A stretch of 27,846 nt of DNA, taken from assembly GCA_045399315.1 (NCBI GenBank), contig DAYVGO010000082.1:1-27846 (forward strand), given 5' to 3'. This DNA comes from Arsenophonus sp045399315. GTDB lineage: Bacteria > Pseudomonadota > Gammaproteobacteria > Enterobacterales > Enterobacteriaceae. The position numbers and the translations under genes were made by a program. Position 1 is the first letter of the stretch. Each line of letters opens with the position of its first letter. Positions 16,343-24,336 of this stretch are shown piece after piece. Under the pieces are notes generated by a model. The model was not told the origin of the DNA. It worked only from the letters and a program-made list of their open reading frames with translations, and made no database searches.

Positions 16343-16534
16343 AAAAATTTTTAAAATATATAATAGTGATTAAATAATAAACGCTTATGTTAAATAAATG
16401 ATAATTTTTATGTATGATGAATATCTTGATATTTTGGCTGTGAGTTAATCGCTCGTGATGAGCTCTGGAAAATATCGCTAAACGATATTTTTTAAGTCGC
16501 TTAGCGAATTCAAATAGAGATTGATGAGAGGTAA
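16343..16534. other. Gene-free AT-rich segment with an intrinsic terminator-like hairpin at 16470-16493
   Basis: No ORF with coding features. On the + strand the arms AAATATCG (16470-16477) and CGATATTT (16483-16490), loop CTAAA, are followed by T residues to 16493, an intrinsic-terminator shape. About 60 bases upstream TATGAT (near 16412) could be a -10 element, so a short RNA of roughly 60-75 nt reading rightward is possible. There is no rightward gene for this terminator to serve. Read leftward it would lie just after the small membrane protein gene. Confidence 0.4.
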
Positions 16535-16783
16535 TTAAGGAAGAAATTTTTTAAGTTTATTCTCTAGCGATTTGACTTTATTGTATTCTGGGGTAATCAG
16601 GTTAAATTTATCTTCAATATTCTTTTTGAAAGATAATCCTAGACTTATCATTGATAGGATAAAGATTATCATGCAGATAAGTATAAACCCTAATAATAAG
16701 TTTTTGCGTTTTATATTATTTTTTATTTCCTCAATACCTTTTTGAATATCAACTAATGAAATTTCTTTTTTATCTTCGGTCAT
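16535..16783 (-). CDS. Small single-pass membrane protein, unknown
   Basis: 82 residues: charged cytoplasmic start (KKEISLVDIQKGIEEIKNNI), one strong membrane segment (LLLGFILICMIIFILSMISL, residues ~29-48) and a charged, heptad-like C-terminal helix (KVKSLENKLKKFL). AAGG lies about seven bases before the ATG. No family recognised. Small coiled-coil membrane proteins of this form are common in prophage cargo (superinfection exclusion, holin-like or spanin-like roles), but nothing here decides. It is transcribed in the same direction as ybbJ-qmcA, 57 bases downstream of ybbJ, and might be read through from it. Confidence 0.6.
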   Translation of the reverse strand: MTEDKKEISLVDIQKGIEEIKNNIKRKNLLLGFILICMIIFILSMISLGLSFKKNIEDKFNLITPEYNKVKSLENKLKKFLP

Positions 16784-16839
16784 GAATTTACCTTATCGAT
16801 AGTTAATTTTATTTATAGTTAAATAGAATGGGTAAACGA

Positions 16840-17289
16840 CTACTTAATGATTGGTTTGACATTCAGCGTATTACCATCAATGGAAATAATTTCCACTTCA
16901 GTACCCTCACTCAGTTCAATGCTACAATAAATACGCCAACTGCCATCTGCAACGCTCACACGACTATAGCCATTATTAGTCGGTTCGATTAGCGTTGCTC
17001 GTAAGCCTATCATTTGTTGATCCCGTTGATTTAACATCCCTTGTTGTGGTTTACTCATTTTATTTAACCAATACCACCAAACAAATGCAGCAACAACCGT
17101 TAAAACTGAGAAAAGCATGCCTTGAAATGCCCAACAGAAGGGGATGATCCACACTAAAATACCAACGATAACAGCAGCAATACCGCTCCATAACAGATAA
17201 CCGCCAGCACCTAACATTTCAGCGACCAACAGCAGGCCACCAAGTGACAGCCAAAACCCGTATGGATTGGCCTCAATCTGTTTAAGCAT
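16840..17289 (-). CDS. ybbJ: YbbJ, NfeD-family inner membrane protein
   Basis: 149 residues against 152 in E. coli YbbJ, with clear identity: FWLSLGGLLLVAEMLGAGGY, LLWSGIAAVIVGILVW, a third membrane segment, WWYWLNKM, LNQRDQQMIGLRATLIEP and a C-terminal OB-fold (RVSVADGSWRIYCSIELSEG, EVEIISIDGNTL). NfeD proteins pair with SPFH/stomatin partners in membrane microdomains. The ATG is two bases after the qmcA stop, with AGGGA inside the qmcA end, so the pair is one operon. Intact, in contrast to most of its surroundings. Confidence 0.92.
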   Translation of the reverse strand: MLKQIEANPYGFWLSLGGLLLVAEMLGAGGYLLWSGIAAVIVGILVWIIPFCWAFQGMLFSVLTVVAAFVWWYWLNKMSKPQQGMLNQRDQQMIGLRATLIEPTNNGYSRVSVADGSWRIYCSIELSEGTEVEIISIDGNTLNVKPIIK

Positions 17290-17291
17290 AG

Positions 17292-18206
17292 CTATTTCCC
17301 TTTGGTACTTTTAGTTTCGCTGATAAGTTCGGCAATCCCACCAATAGCTCCTATTAAATTGCTCGCTTCTAGTGGCATCATAATCACTTTATTGTTAGTC
17401 GCTGAACCAATTTGCTGCAACACATCCGTATATTTTTGAGCGACAAAATAGTTAATCGCTTGAATATCGCCGGTTGCAATGGCATCGGATACCATTTTAG
17501 TCGCCTGGGCCTCAGCCTCAGCTGCTCGTTCACGCGCTTCAGCTTGTAAAAATGCAGATTGACGTTCCCCTTCAGCTTTTAAGATCTGGGATTGTTTTTC
17601 ACCTTCTGCTCGTAAAATAGCAGCTTGACGTACACCTTCTGCCTCCAGAATATCTGCACGTTTAGTTCGTTCAGCTTTCATTTGTGCATTCATGGCAGAA
17701 ATAAGCTCAGTCGGCGGGCGAACATCACGGATCTCAATACGCGTGATTTTGACTCCCCAAGGATTAGTGGCTTCATCAACAATATGCAGTAATCGACTGT
17801 TGATACTATCACGTTGCGATAACATTTCATCTAATTCCATTGAGCCTAATACGGTACGAAAGTTAGTCATCGTTAAATTGACAATGGCTAGTTGCATATT
17901 ACTGACTTCATAAGCGGCTTTCACTGGGTCGATAACCTGAATAAAACAGACAGCATCAATAGTAACATTAGCATTATCACGGGAAATCACTTCTTGGGAG
18001 GGAATATCGAGTACTTGCTCCATCATATTAATTTTTCGACCAACACGATCCATAAACGGCACAACGATGTTTAGACCTGGCATCAATGTTTTGGTATAAC
18101 GACCAAAACGTTCTACTGTCCACTGATAACCTTGTGGCACAATTTTAACAGAAGAAAATACAACGATCAGTGCGATAATAATAAGGATTGGAATAACTGT
18201 TAACAT
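17292..18206 (-). CDS. qmcA: QmcA, SPFH/stomatin-family membrane protein
   Basis: 304 residues (E. coli 305). An N-terminal membrane segment (VIPILIIIALIVVFSSVKIV) followed by the SPFH domain: PQGYQWTVERFGRYTKTLMP, GLNIVVPFMDRVGRKINMME, LDIPSQEVISRDNANVTIDA, FRTVLGSMELDEMLSQRDSI, WGVKITRIEIRDVRPP. Then the Ala/Glu-rich flotillin-like coiled coil (repeats of 'AEGERQSA/ILRAEGEKQ', residues ~190-240) and a C-terminal oligomerisation segment. QmcA forms large cages around FtsH-HflKC-like membrane proteolysis systems and was isolated as a multicopy suppressor of an ftsH htpX strain. AGGAC precedes the ATG by seven bases. Normally a chromosomal housekeeping gene; here it lies between phage modules. 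Intact. Confidence 0.95.
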   Translation of the reverse strand: MLTVIPILIIIALIVVFSSVKIVPQGYQWTVERFGRYTKTLMPGLNIVVPFMDRVGRKINMMEQVLDIPSQEVISRDNANVTIDAVCFIQVIDPVKAAYEVSNMQLAIVNLTMTNFRTVLGSMELDEMLSQRDSINSRLLHIVDEATNPWGVKITRIEIRDVRPPTELISAMNAQMKAERTKRADILEAEGVRQAAILRAEGEKQSQILKAEGERQSAFLQAEARERAAEAEAQATKMVSDAIATGDIQAINYFVAQKYTDVLQQIGSATNNKVIMMPLEASNLIGAIGGIAELISETKSTKGK

Positions 18207-18215
18207 ATTTATGTC

Positions 18216-18268
18216 CTGTCAGGAGAGAGATGGATTGCTATATTACCTGACAGAAAGTTAAATGTAAC
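18216..18268 (-). promoter_or_regulatory. Candidate qmcA promoter and leader inverted repeat
   Basis: On the minus strand GTTACA (18263-18268), 17 bases, TAATAT (18240-18245): a fair sigma-70 promoter about 35-60 bases before the ATG. An 8-bp inverted repeat, CCTGACAG (18246-18253 on the + strand) with CTGTCAGG (18216-18223), overlaps the -10 spacer on one side and abuts the AGGAC ribosome-binding site on the other. It could be a protein-binding palindrome or an RNA hairpin if transcription starts further upstream. The rest of 18254-18599 is AT-rich with no gene found. Confidence 0.4.
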
Positions 18269-18599
18269 CATCCTCGATAGCTAAAAAATTAAGACATAAT
18301 ATCAATCCGCGATAAAACCGTTAATATTAATTTCTGATTCAGGGATAGTAAAAAGTGCGGGAATAACAGGAATAATATGCTGAAAAATATTTAATATTAG
18401 AAATCTAAATAATGGTCATATTATAAACAAAAAACAGAGTAAAATAATTTATGTATAAAACTCCACCCTGCGTTAATCCTGACAAAAATAAAGATAAGAT
18501 GCAGATATTGTTTACTTCCTAGTAATTTGTTTCAAATACCCAACATTTAACTACGTCAGGTTTTTTTAGCGTACTGATGGTCGGTAATGCCTTATTATA

Positions 18600-21136
18600 T
18601 TAGCTATTAACGTGACTTCTCACCGTTTTAATCCCAACAAAGCGACGTGTTTTACCCATTTTAAGCAGGGATTTGATTTCTGAGAGATTGGGCATATTTT
18701 GGCGATATCCACTGGCCATTTGTGCCAGATGGTTGAAGTTTACCGCATAAATATTCTCTTCATTACTGTGATTAACGCCATGTGGGGCATTTTGATTGAG
18801 ATAGTCAAACATATCCCAAAATTCAGTGACCAGGGTATTATCAGCTTCTAATGCCTGAACACGCTCTTTTGCCAGTTCAACGATAAAGGCTTCTGTTTCT
18901 GCTATCCACTTTTGTTTAATGGGGAGAAAACCAGATAATGTACGTAACAGGACAATGAGTTGTGCATGGTTCTTAGCGATGCGTTCATGACCAATGGCTT
19001 CATCATCAAAAAGTTGGTGCTGAATCGCATCAAGAGACTTTTCGTAAGCCGTTACAATCGCATTTTCACTTAATAGTGCTTTGGGCAGAAAGCATGATAA
19101 TTGTTCAATAGGGTAGTGTTCCAGGCGAATGGCGGCTTGACGGGTCTGTTCGCTTTGGCCTGACTTATCGGTATGTAGATGAATAATCCGCTCTAATACG
19201 GCTCTTGAAGCTTCGACACGGTTATTCTGAGCGATAATAATACTGCCCTTGAAGGAGTGGCTCATAGGTTTCGTTTTGGTTGGTTTTTATGCCGGTTGAG
19301 CGTGTTGCACGGCCATTGTAAAGGGATTTCATTTCTTACCAATCGAAAGCCCGTTTTATATTGTCCTGCATGCGGTCACTTTCTATCAGACAGACGGGAA
19401 GATTACTCACCTGCACGAAATTGCGGGCACGTCCTACCAACGTCGATTTTGAAGGGTCAAAACCTTCGTAATCGGCTCGTCCGGTTAATCGCCAAAAGAA
19501 CTCTATCAGGGTACTTTTTCCTGAGTCGGGTTCGCCCATAATTTCCAGAAAAGGATAACTTTTGCTTAATTTCCGTATCTGTTCGGCAAAAAGTGATCCC
19601 AGCCAGAACGCAAGCACGGTATAACCTTTGACACCAAAAGCAAGCCACAAATTATCCAGCCAACGAACATCAAGGTCACTGAGTTCATGATTAATTTCCA
19701 GTCGTGGACTGCTACTTAATGTTTTGATATCGAGATGCTCCAGTGAAAAATAATCCTCTTCATTCAGGGTATATAATTTACCGTTTTGCACGGCAATATC
19801 ATTGAAAACATATACGCCCAGTACTTTGTTGTAACAGATGAAATTTTGGGTTTTGACTTCCTTGATATGTGGTAATTCGTTTTTGCAAAAGCGGTCAAGC
19901 TGATAGGTGTCTCCGGTGTAAAACGTCTCTTTCGCCACATGCAAAAGCCGTTTTTTAAATTCAGACGCACTAGTCAACTGACTGGCGGTAAAGGTGACTT
20001 TAACGTTAGGTCGTTGTTGCGGGAAATCCAGTTTTAAATAATACCAGGATTCGTCGGTTTCTTCCGATTTCTGCAAATAAAGCGGGGTTGGGTAACAGTT
20101 GGCAATTTCGTTGACAGCACCTGATTCTTTTAGCGCTTTTGTGGTCGCTTCCTCTTTAGTCAACTTTTCGGAGTCTAAAATTCGTTCAACCGCTTTTAAG
20201 TGCCTTTCAATATCCAGTTTAAACCAGTAAAAACGGCTATCAAATTGAAAATAGAAGTCATTGCGATGGGTGTAATTGAATATTAACATTGCTTTATCGT
20301 TGGAACTTTTTGTCAGTAACAAATCGCCATAATAACGATAACGCATTAAATCATAATGTTCGAGCCTGCCTTTGAGGTGTAAATCGTTCCAGTCCTCATT
20401 TTTTAATTGCGAAGGCAAGGCAGCACAGGATTTCCAGCCTTCTTGCTGACTGTGGGTGACGTGTTTTCTTATTGCTTTTTCCCCGCATTGCCATTATCCA
20501 GCGCCCAGACTAACAGGGGCTTTTTATCCGCATCTAATGCTGTTTTAAGCGTCGCTAAGGCGTGTTCTGAGGTAATTTGACAACTCATCAGTGAAACGGC
20601 GTACAGGCCATTTTGAGCAAGGCTAATCGCATCAAAAATCCCTTCTGTTAGCCAAATTTCGTTTGCTTTTGTTAAATCCTGTTGTGGCAGACTCCACCAA
20701 TACCCCTTGTAACTATCAAAAAAATTAGCCTTTCGGTCAAATCGTTGGGGGTTATCAATAATACGTTCCCAGTAGACACCATTAGGCATTGTAAATTTTA
20801 TGGTTGCTGAACCCAACCCTTTAGCGTGATAGCTCGATTCAATATCTAACCCTCTAGCCTGTTGCAAATAGGCATTAGTGGCTTTCTCCGTTTTGGGGTA
20901 ATGTGTTGACCAATCATGAAATAGTTCAGGATAGATTTCTTTAACGATAATTTCGGCCCCACATTTATTTTCACGACCACATTTGAGTACAAAGGGTTTT
21001 TCAATTGCCGTAAATAATTCCTTTTTTTGGCAATCGAGGCAAACACCTTGCCGTGTAAATACCCATTTTGTTCTTTAAATTGGAATTCCTGAATTAAGTT
21101 TGAGATAATTAAATTCGACCGCATATTATTTATCAT
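18600..21136 (-). pseudogene. TOPRIM primase-helicase (phage/satellite replication protein), broken
   Basis: One ~840-codon gene in pieces. N-terminus: MRSNLIISNLIQEFQFKEQN, then a four-Cys zinc finger (CLDCQ ... LKCGRENKCGAE) recovered after a frameshift near 21040. TOPRIM: IWLTEGIFDAISLAQNGLYA, VSLMSC, LLVWALDNGNAGK. A slip in an A run near 20475 leads via EDWNDLHLKGRLEHYDLMRY and RYYGDLLLTKS to the helicase: WLDNLWLAFGVKG, LGSLFAEQIRKLSKSYPF, Walker A GEPDSGKSTLIEFFW, YEGFDPSKSTLVGRARNFVQ, PVCLIESDR. A TAA after AFDW (about 19333) and a slip near 19275 precede FKGSIIIAQNNRVEASRAV and the C-terminus. The family is found in P2/P4-like and satellite elements, combining priming and unwinding at the element's own origin. 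GGAG precedes the start; the second ATG (21124) is also possible. Confidence 0.9.
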
Positions 21137-21148
21137 TGAGTTAACTCC

Positions 21149-21175
21149 AAAAGTGTACTTTTATCGTGCACTTTT
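21149..21175. repeat. Inverted repeat before the primase gene
   Basis: AAAAGTG at 21149-21155 and CACTTTT at 21169-21175 flank AC...GT inside, giving nine pairs with one mismatch around a seven-base centre. It lies 13 bases before the primase ATG, in the leader. Could be an operator or a leader hairpin; no family-specific site recognised. Confidence 0.4.
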
Positions 21176-21238
21176 TTATGTAATTTTTAGGTAAAAGAAT
21201 TCCCTGACGTTGTCGCCATTAAATCAATAAATTATTAT

Positions 21239-21649
21239 TTAAAGGGGGATGAAAATATTTTTAGGTATTAATGAAGCTAGTACTCGTAATTGAAATATTG
21301 CATAAATAATTGCCTGATTTTCTTCTTTACTAAATGCATCAAACTTTAAATGATGTTTTTATTATCACTGTTAGCTAAATAAAAAATTAGCTTAATAAAG
21401 CGTTTATTATGTTTTCGTAAATATTCAATAAAACTGGATAAACACTTATTATTAGGGTCGTTATTAAAATAAACTGTTCGTAATCGAGCACATCTAATTA
21501 AACCATCAAGCCGTTGGTTTATTGATAAATCCGCATTCCAATAAGTACACATTTCCCTTTTCTTTTTTATTGATATTACTCATATTATTTATTAATTCTT
21601 CAAGCGAATGAATTAAGGGAGATGTTAATTGTCCTTTATTTGTTGTCAT
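21239..21649 (-). pseudogene. Small early-region protein, unknown (two frameshifts)
   Basis: Joined reading: MTTNKGQLTSPLIHSLEELI, NNMSNINKKEK from a start at 21649, then after a slip near 21555 CTYWNADLSINQRLDGLIRC, ARLRTVYFNN, FIEYLRKHNKRFIKLIFYL, then after another slip near 21350 LKFDAFSKEENQAIIYAIF, ending FIPL at 21239. About 135 residues, helical and charged, no Cys cluster. Small proteins of this look accompany TOPRIM primases in P4-like and P2-like early operons. Function unknown. Its first codons overlap the stop of the preceding small membrane gene, indicating one operon. Confidence 0.5.
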
Positions 21650-21809
21650 CATGATTTAATAACAATCGTGATAAAATAAAAACAAATAGCACACCAAATA
21701 AAAGGATTAATTTATCAATTAACAATAATTTCTTTTTATTATTATGGTGATATCCCTTAATAGATTCACCCGTTAAACAATATTTATATTACTGATTAAG
21801 TTTACTCAT
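21636..21809 (-). pseudogene. Small membrane protein with an early nonsense codon
   Basis: 57 codons from an ATG with GAGGA eight bases upstream. Codon 7 is TAA (MSKLNQ*YKYC), after which the frame is open: GESIKGYHHNNKKKLLLIDK, then a membrane segment LILLFGVLFVFILSRLLL and a short end NHDDNK. The last codons overlap the start of the next gene in another frame. Not recognised as a family; the strong ribosome-binding site, single membrane helix and overlap argue that it was a gene. Confidence 0.45.
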
Positions 21810-21940
21810 ATTATATATCCTCATTGGTTTATAAGATTTTTACTCTACATTAACAGAAATAGATGTTGTATATTATTTATTACACAACTTCTTTTGTATT
21901 AAAAATTCCCTGGTGTTAAATAAAAAGTAAATACTTATTG

Positions 21941-22144
21941 TTAATAATTTATTGTTTTAACGTTTTTGTTTTGGGCAAAATGCCAATGTTTAGTTTTTGG
22001 TGATAAATCAATTTGTATCAGTAAATGATCATGAGGATATAATCGTAATAATTTACCGTTACAGGAGGGAACAACGGAAAGTTCATCAATGCCTATCACA
22101 TAAGCCAGTCTTGTCGCTTTGACGCTTAAGGTAGGATTTTCCAT
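21941..22144 (-). CDS. Small early-region protein, unknown
   Basis: 67 residues, intact. AAGGAG lies seven bases before the ATG. Sequence: AYVIGIDELSVVPSCNGKLL, RLYPHDHLLIQIDLSPKTKH, WHFAQ, a probable small beta-rich fold. No domain recognised. Lies 83 bases after the Cox-like gene in the same direction and leads the group of small genes before the primase, so it is likely part of the early operon driven from 22690. Confidence 0.6.
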   Translation of the reverse strand: MENPTLSVKATRLAYVIGIDELSVVPSCNGKLLRLYPHDHLLIQIDLSPKTKHWHFAQNKNVKTINY

Positions 22145-22226
22145 TATTTATCTCCTTTGAGAATTTGATGATATTAAAATTACAATAATAAAAACTGTAC
22201 GTTTTATGCTTAATGATATGTATTGT

Positions 22227-22430
22227 TTAGCTGTTTCTTATTGTGTCTTTTAACATGGCCATCATGTTGATTTGGATTTTTTCTTTGGCATATTTTTTCG
22301 GCCTAATAATAATGTCACCATTGTTCACTATTCTCCGTACAGTATTAACGGGTATATCTGACAACCGTGAATATTCATCAACCGATACATAAGGCGATCC
22401 AACACTAAAATTAATTGTGATGTCTTTCAT
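22227..22430 (-). CDS. Cox/excisionase-like MerR-type regulator
   Basis: 67 residues. FSVGSPYVSVDEYSRLSDIP, VNTVRRIVNNGDIIIRPKKY and KEKIQINMMAML form a winged helix-turn-helix like the Cox proteins of P2/HP1-type phages, where the protein both directs excision and represses the lysogenic promoter. The recognition helix is probably NTVRRIVNNGD. AGGAA precedes the ATG; its start overlaps the stop of the RHH gene by one base (TAATG). Position directly across from the CI-like repressor matches P2 (C-cox divergent). Intact. Confidence 0.75.
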   Translation of the reverse strand: MKDITINFSVGSPYVSVDEYSRLSDIPVNTVRRIVNNGDIIIRPKKYAKEKIQINMMAMLKDTIRNS

Positions 22431-22627
22431 TATTTTTCCTGTTCAGGGAAATATTTAATGCCAGTAAGAAATATCAATCTCGCCATCGCTGATATAGAAC
22501 GGCTTTCTTTAACTGTAATTGCTTCTAGTTGTCTTCTTTCATCTACAGACAATCGCATTGGTATAGGATTTTTTGATGCAATACCTTTAGGCAAATTCGA
22601 GCGAGCAATATGTTTTTCTTGATCCAT
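22430..22627 (-). CDS. Ribbon-helix-helix (Arc-like) DNA-binding protein
   Basis: 65 residues: a basic start, then NPIPMRLSVDERRQLEAITV, KESRSISAMARLIFLTGI. A beta strand (PIPMRLS) followed by two helices is the RHH fold of Arc/CopG-type repressors. First gene of the leftward early operon and coupled to the Cox-like gene. No obvious ribosome-binding site before the ATG at 22627. Probably a second regulator of this early region; target unknown. Intact. Confidence 0.72.
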   Translation of the reverse strand: MDQEKHIARSNLPKGIASKNPIPMRLSVDERRQLEAITVKESRSISAMARLIFLTGIKYFPEQEK

Positions 22628-22665
22628 AATGTTATATTGTGATCCACTAGTTTTTACTTAATTAC

Positions 22666-22717
22666 ATTATTTGCAGAAAAACGCAAATATTCAACAGGAA
22701 ATTGCAGAAATATGCAA
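22666..22717. promoter_or_regulatory. Early promoter and two TTGCA operators between RHH gene and repressor
   Basis: Operator 1: TATTTGC (22668-22674), eight bases, GCAAATA (22683-22689), perfect arms. Operator 2: TTGCA (22702-22706), six bases, TGCAA (22713-22717), overlapping the repressor ATG at 22712. On the minus strand TTGAAT (22689-22694), 17 bases, AATAAT (22666-22671) is a good sigma-70 promoter for the RHH-cox operon, with operator 1 filling its spacer. Repressor at operator 1 would shut the early operon; operator 2 would limit the repressor's own translation or transcription. AGGAA (22696-22700) is the repressor ribosome-binding site. Confidence 0.7.
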
Positions 22718-23098
22718 ATTTGTTCTCGTTTAAGAAAAGAAAGGGAAAGGCTAAAACTTACTCAAAGTCAGCTTGCAAAAGCATGTGGAGTGTCTTTTAG
22801 GGCTTATTGTGATTATGAAATAGGGAAAACAGAGCCAAAAGCATCTTTTTTCTCCAATCTGCATGAATTAGGGGCAGATATAATGTTTATTTTAACAGGC
22901 AAGAAATTACCAGACATTGGAGGTATCAATAGTGATGAGGCTGAAATCATAAAATATTATCGTTCCGCTCCACTTTCTGTTAAGGCCGCTGCCTATGGTA
23001 CACTAACATCTACTTCAGTTCCCTCCGGTAGTACGTCAATTATTACTACTGGTTCAAATCAGCGTATAGCTGGTCGAGATTATAATGAAAGAAAATAA
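22712..23098 (+). CDS. CI-like XRE-family prophage repressor with C-terminal GRD tag
   Basis: 128 residues. N-terminal helix-turn-helix: CSRLRKERERLKLTQSQLAK, ACGVSFRAYCDYEIGKTEP, then FFSNLHELGADIMFILTGKK, the usual end of the CI/ClpR-type DNA-binding domain. The middle part NSDEAEIIKYYRSAPLSVKA is helical; a Ser/Thr-rich linker leads to the end NQRIAGRDYNERK. There is no peptidase (LexA-like) domain, so it resembles P2 C more than lambda CI and would not be cleaved by RecA. Divergent from RHH-cox across two operators, suggesting it maintains lysogeny and regulates itself. Intact. Confidence 0.82.
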   Translation: MQICSRLRKERERLKLTQSQLAKACGVSFRAYCDYEIGKTEPKASFFSNLHELGADIMFILTGKKLPDIGGINSDEAEIIKYYRSAPLSVKAAAYGTLTSTSVPSGSTSIITTGSNQRIAGRDYNERK

Positions 23099-23105
23099 TA
23101 GTTTT
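23060..23105 (+). repeat. 46-bp direct repeat, copy 1 (identical copy at 23552-23597)
   Basis: CAGCGTATAGCTGGTCGAGA and the following 26 bases are identical at 23060-23105 and 23552-23597. They encode QRIAGRDYNERK, the stop codon, and a few bases beyond (TAGTTTT). The surrounding 200 bases are similar but diverged, so the two repressor ends arose by tandem duplication and this part has been kept or re-homogenised. Confidence 0.9.
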
Positions 23106-23251
23106 GAGTTAGTTTAGTAACATGAAGCTCTTATATAGATATTAGTACTAGAGTAATAGCAAAATTACGAACATCGATTTTACAGGATTTAAACGATCCC
23201 TATTCGATAATATTGTAAATTAGAGTGTTAATAAGTGACTAATTTAGCTAA

Positions 23252-23590
23252 ACCCAAGTCCACTTTGCTAAAGTAGTAGGTTGTACATCTGCCACGCAAA
23301 TTAATTATAAAAAGGAAAAAAGAGTGCCTGATGCTGCATATTTGGAAAAAGCAGCGATTGCGGGTGTTGATGTTCTTTATATTATTACTGGTCAAAGAAC
23401 GCCTAATCTTAATGGCATAACAAATGATGAAGCTGAAATCATACAGTTTTATCGTTCAGCTCCACTCTCTGTTAAGACAGCTATTTATGGAGCATTAACA
23501 TCGACTACAACACCCTCGGGTAACCCGTCAATTAACGTTACTGGTTCAGGTCAGCGTATAGCTGGTCGAGATTATAATGAAAGAAAATAA
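23252..23590 (+). pseudogene. Second CI-like repressor, N-terminally broken paralogue
   Basis: The frame from 23252 reads QVHFAKVVGCTSATQINYKK and EKRVPDAAYLEKAAIAGVDV, the second half of an XRE helix-turn-helix with the 'VGCTSATQINYxKEKRVPDA' pattern, then YIITGQRTPNLNGITNDEAE, FYRSAPLSVKTAIYG and ends QRIAGRDYNERK. An in-frame TAA (23249-23251) and a frameshift cut off the first recognition helices; fragments of them are seen at 23235-23260 in another frame. A GTG at 23324 would give 88 residues without a DNA-binding domain, which could in principle still pair with the intact repressor through the shared C-terminus. The DNA-binding part differs from that of its neighbour, so the two had different specificities. 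Confidence 0.7.
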
Positions 23591-23597
23591 TAGTTTT
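23552..23597 (+). repeat. 46-bp direct repeat, copy 2
   Basis: Identical to 23060-23105; encodes the end of the second repressor and its stop. The following bases (AGTAACGTGAGGCTATAG) include the ribosome-binding site of the next gene; a degenerate version (AGTAACATGAAGCTCTTA) follows copy 1, so the duplicated unit reached into this leader. Confidence 0.88.
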
Positions 23598-23624
23598 CAG
23601 TGAATAAGTAACGTGAGGCTATAG

Positions 23625-24260
23625 ATGAATATTGATGTTAAAGGGCATGATAGCAAAATTGTGGGCAGAGACTTTGAAGAGAATACCATTCATATTGAAC
23701 AATATGAAGATAGCAAAATAGTAAACATCCTACCGAATGTTGAGCAAAAAGATGTGAGGTTATTAGTTTCAGCTCAGCGAAAAAAGCTTAATGAATTAGT
23801 CAAAGAAGTTGCTGAAAACTGTGGAGAAGAAAAATTTATTATATAGCAAAAAGTCCATGCTGAAAGTGGTGTCAACAATATCAATGAAATTACCATTAAT
23901 CAGTATCATCCGATTATTGACTATCTTGAAAATCTGTTAGATGACTTCAAGGAAGAAAAAGACAAGAAAGCGTTAATTCACTTCCTATTAAAAAATACTG
24001 ACGATAACAAAGAATTAAGAGACAATCTAATGGCTTATTGCCAATTTAAATTTGCCATGAAATCACTATTTTCTGAATTAAATTGCTCGCAACTTAGGCA
24101 AGCTCTTGGGTGGTTATATGAAAAAATCCATGAAGAGAAAAGCCGATCGTATATTAAGAATTTGTTTGACCTATTAGGCAAATATTTAAAAGAATTCACA
24201 GTTGTTTTTTTAATAGGCTTTTTTATTGGAATGATTATTTATTCGTTATTTGATAATTAA
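23625..24260 (+). pseudogene. GRD-motif, ORF6C-like, membrane-anchored protein (one TAG)
   Basis: 211 codons in one frame with a TAG at 23844-23846, almost certainly a former Trp (FII*QKVHAESGV). N-terminus MNIDVKGHDSKIVGRDFEEN, sharing the GRD motif of the two repressors; then AQRKKLNELVKEVAENCGEE, KVHAESGVNNINEITINQYH and LNCSQLRQALGWLYEKI, two units resembling the ORF6C module of phage antirepressor-type proteins; near the end a membrane helix VVFLIGFFIGMIIYSL. GAGG lies six bases before the ATG. Position between repressor and integrase is unusual for P2-like phages, where nothing lies there. Function unknown; perhaps a membrane-tethered modulator of the repressors. If TAG is read through or suppressed it would be whole. 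Confidence 0.65.
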
Positions 24261-24336
24261 TTCAAACCTTAAGGGTTGACGTAGTTCGATGCTAATCAAA
24301 ACTTGAATTTGAAAAAATAATTAAGGATTGTGAATT

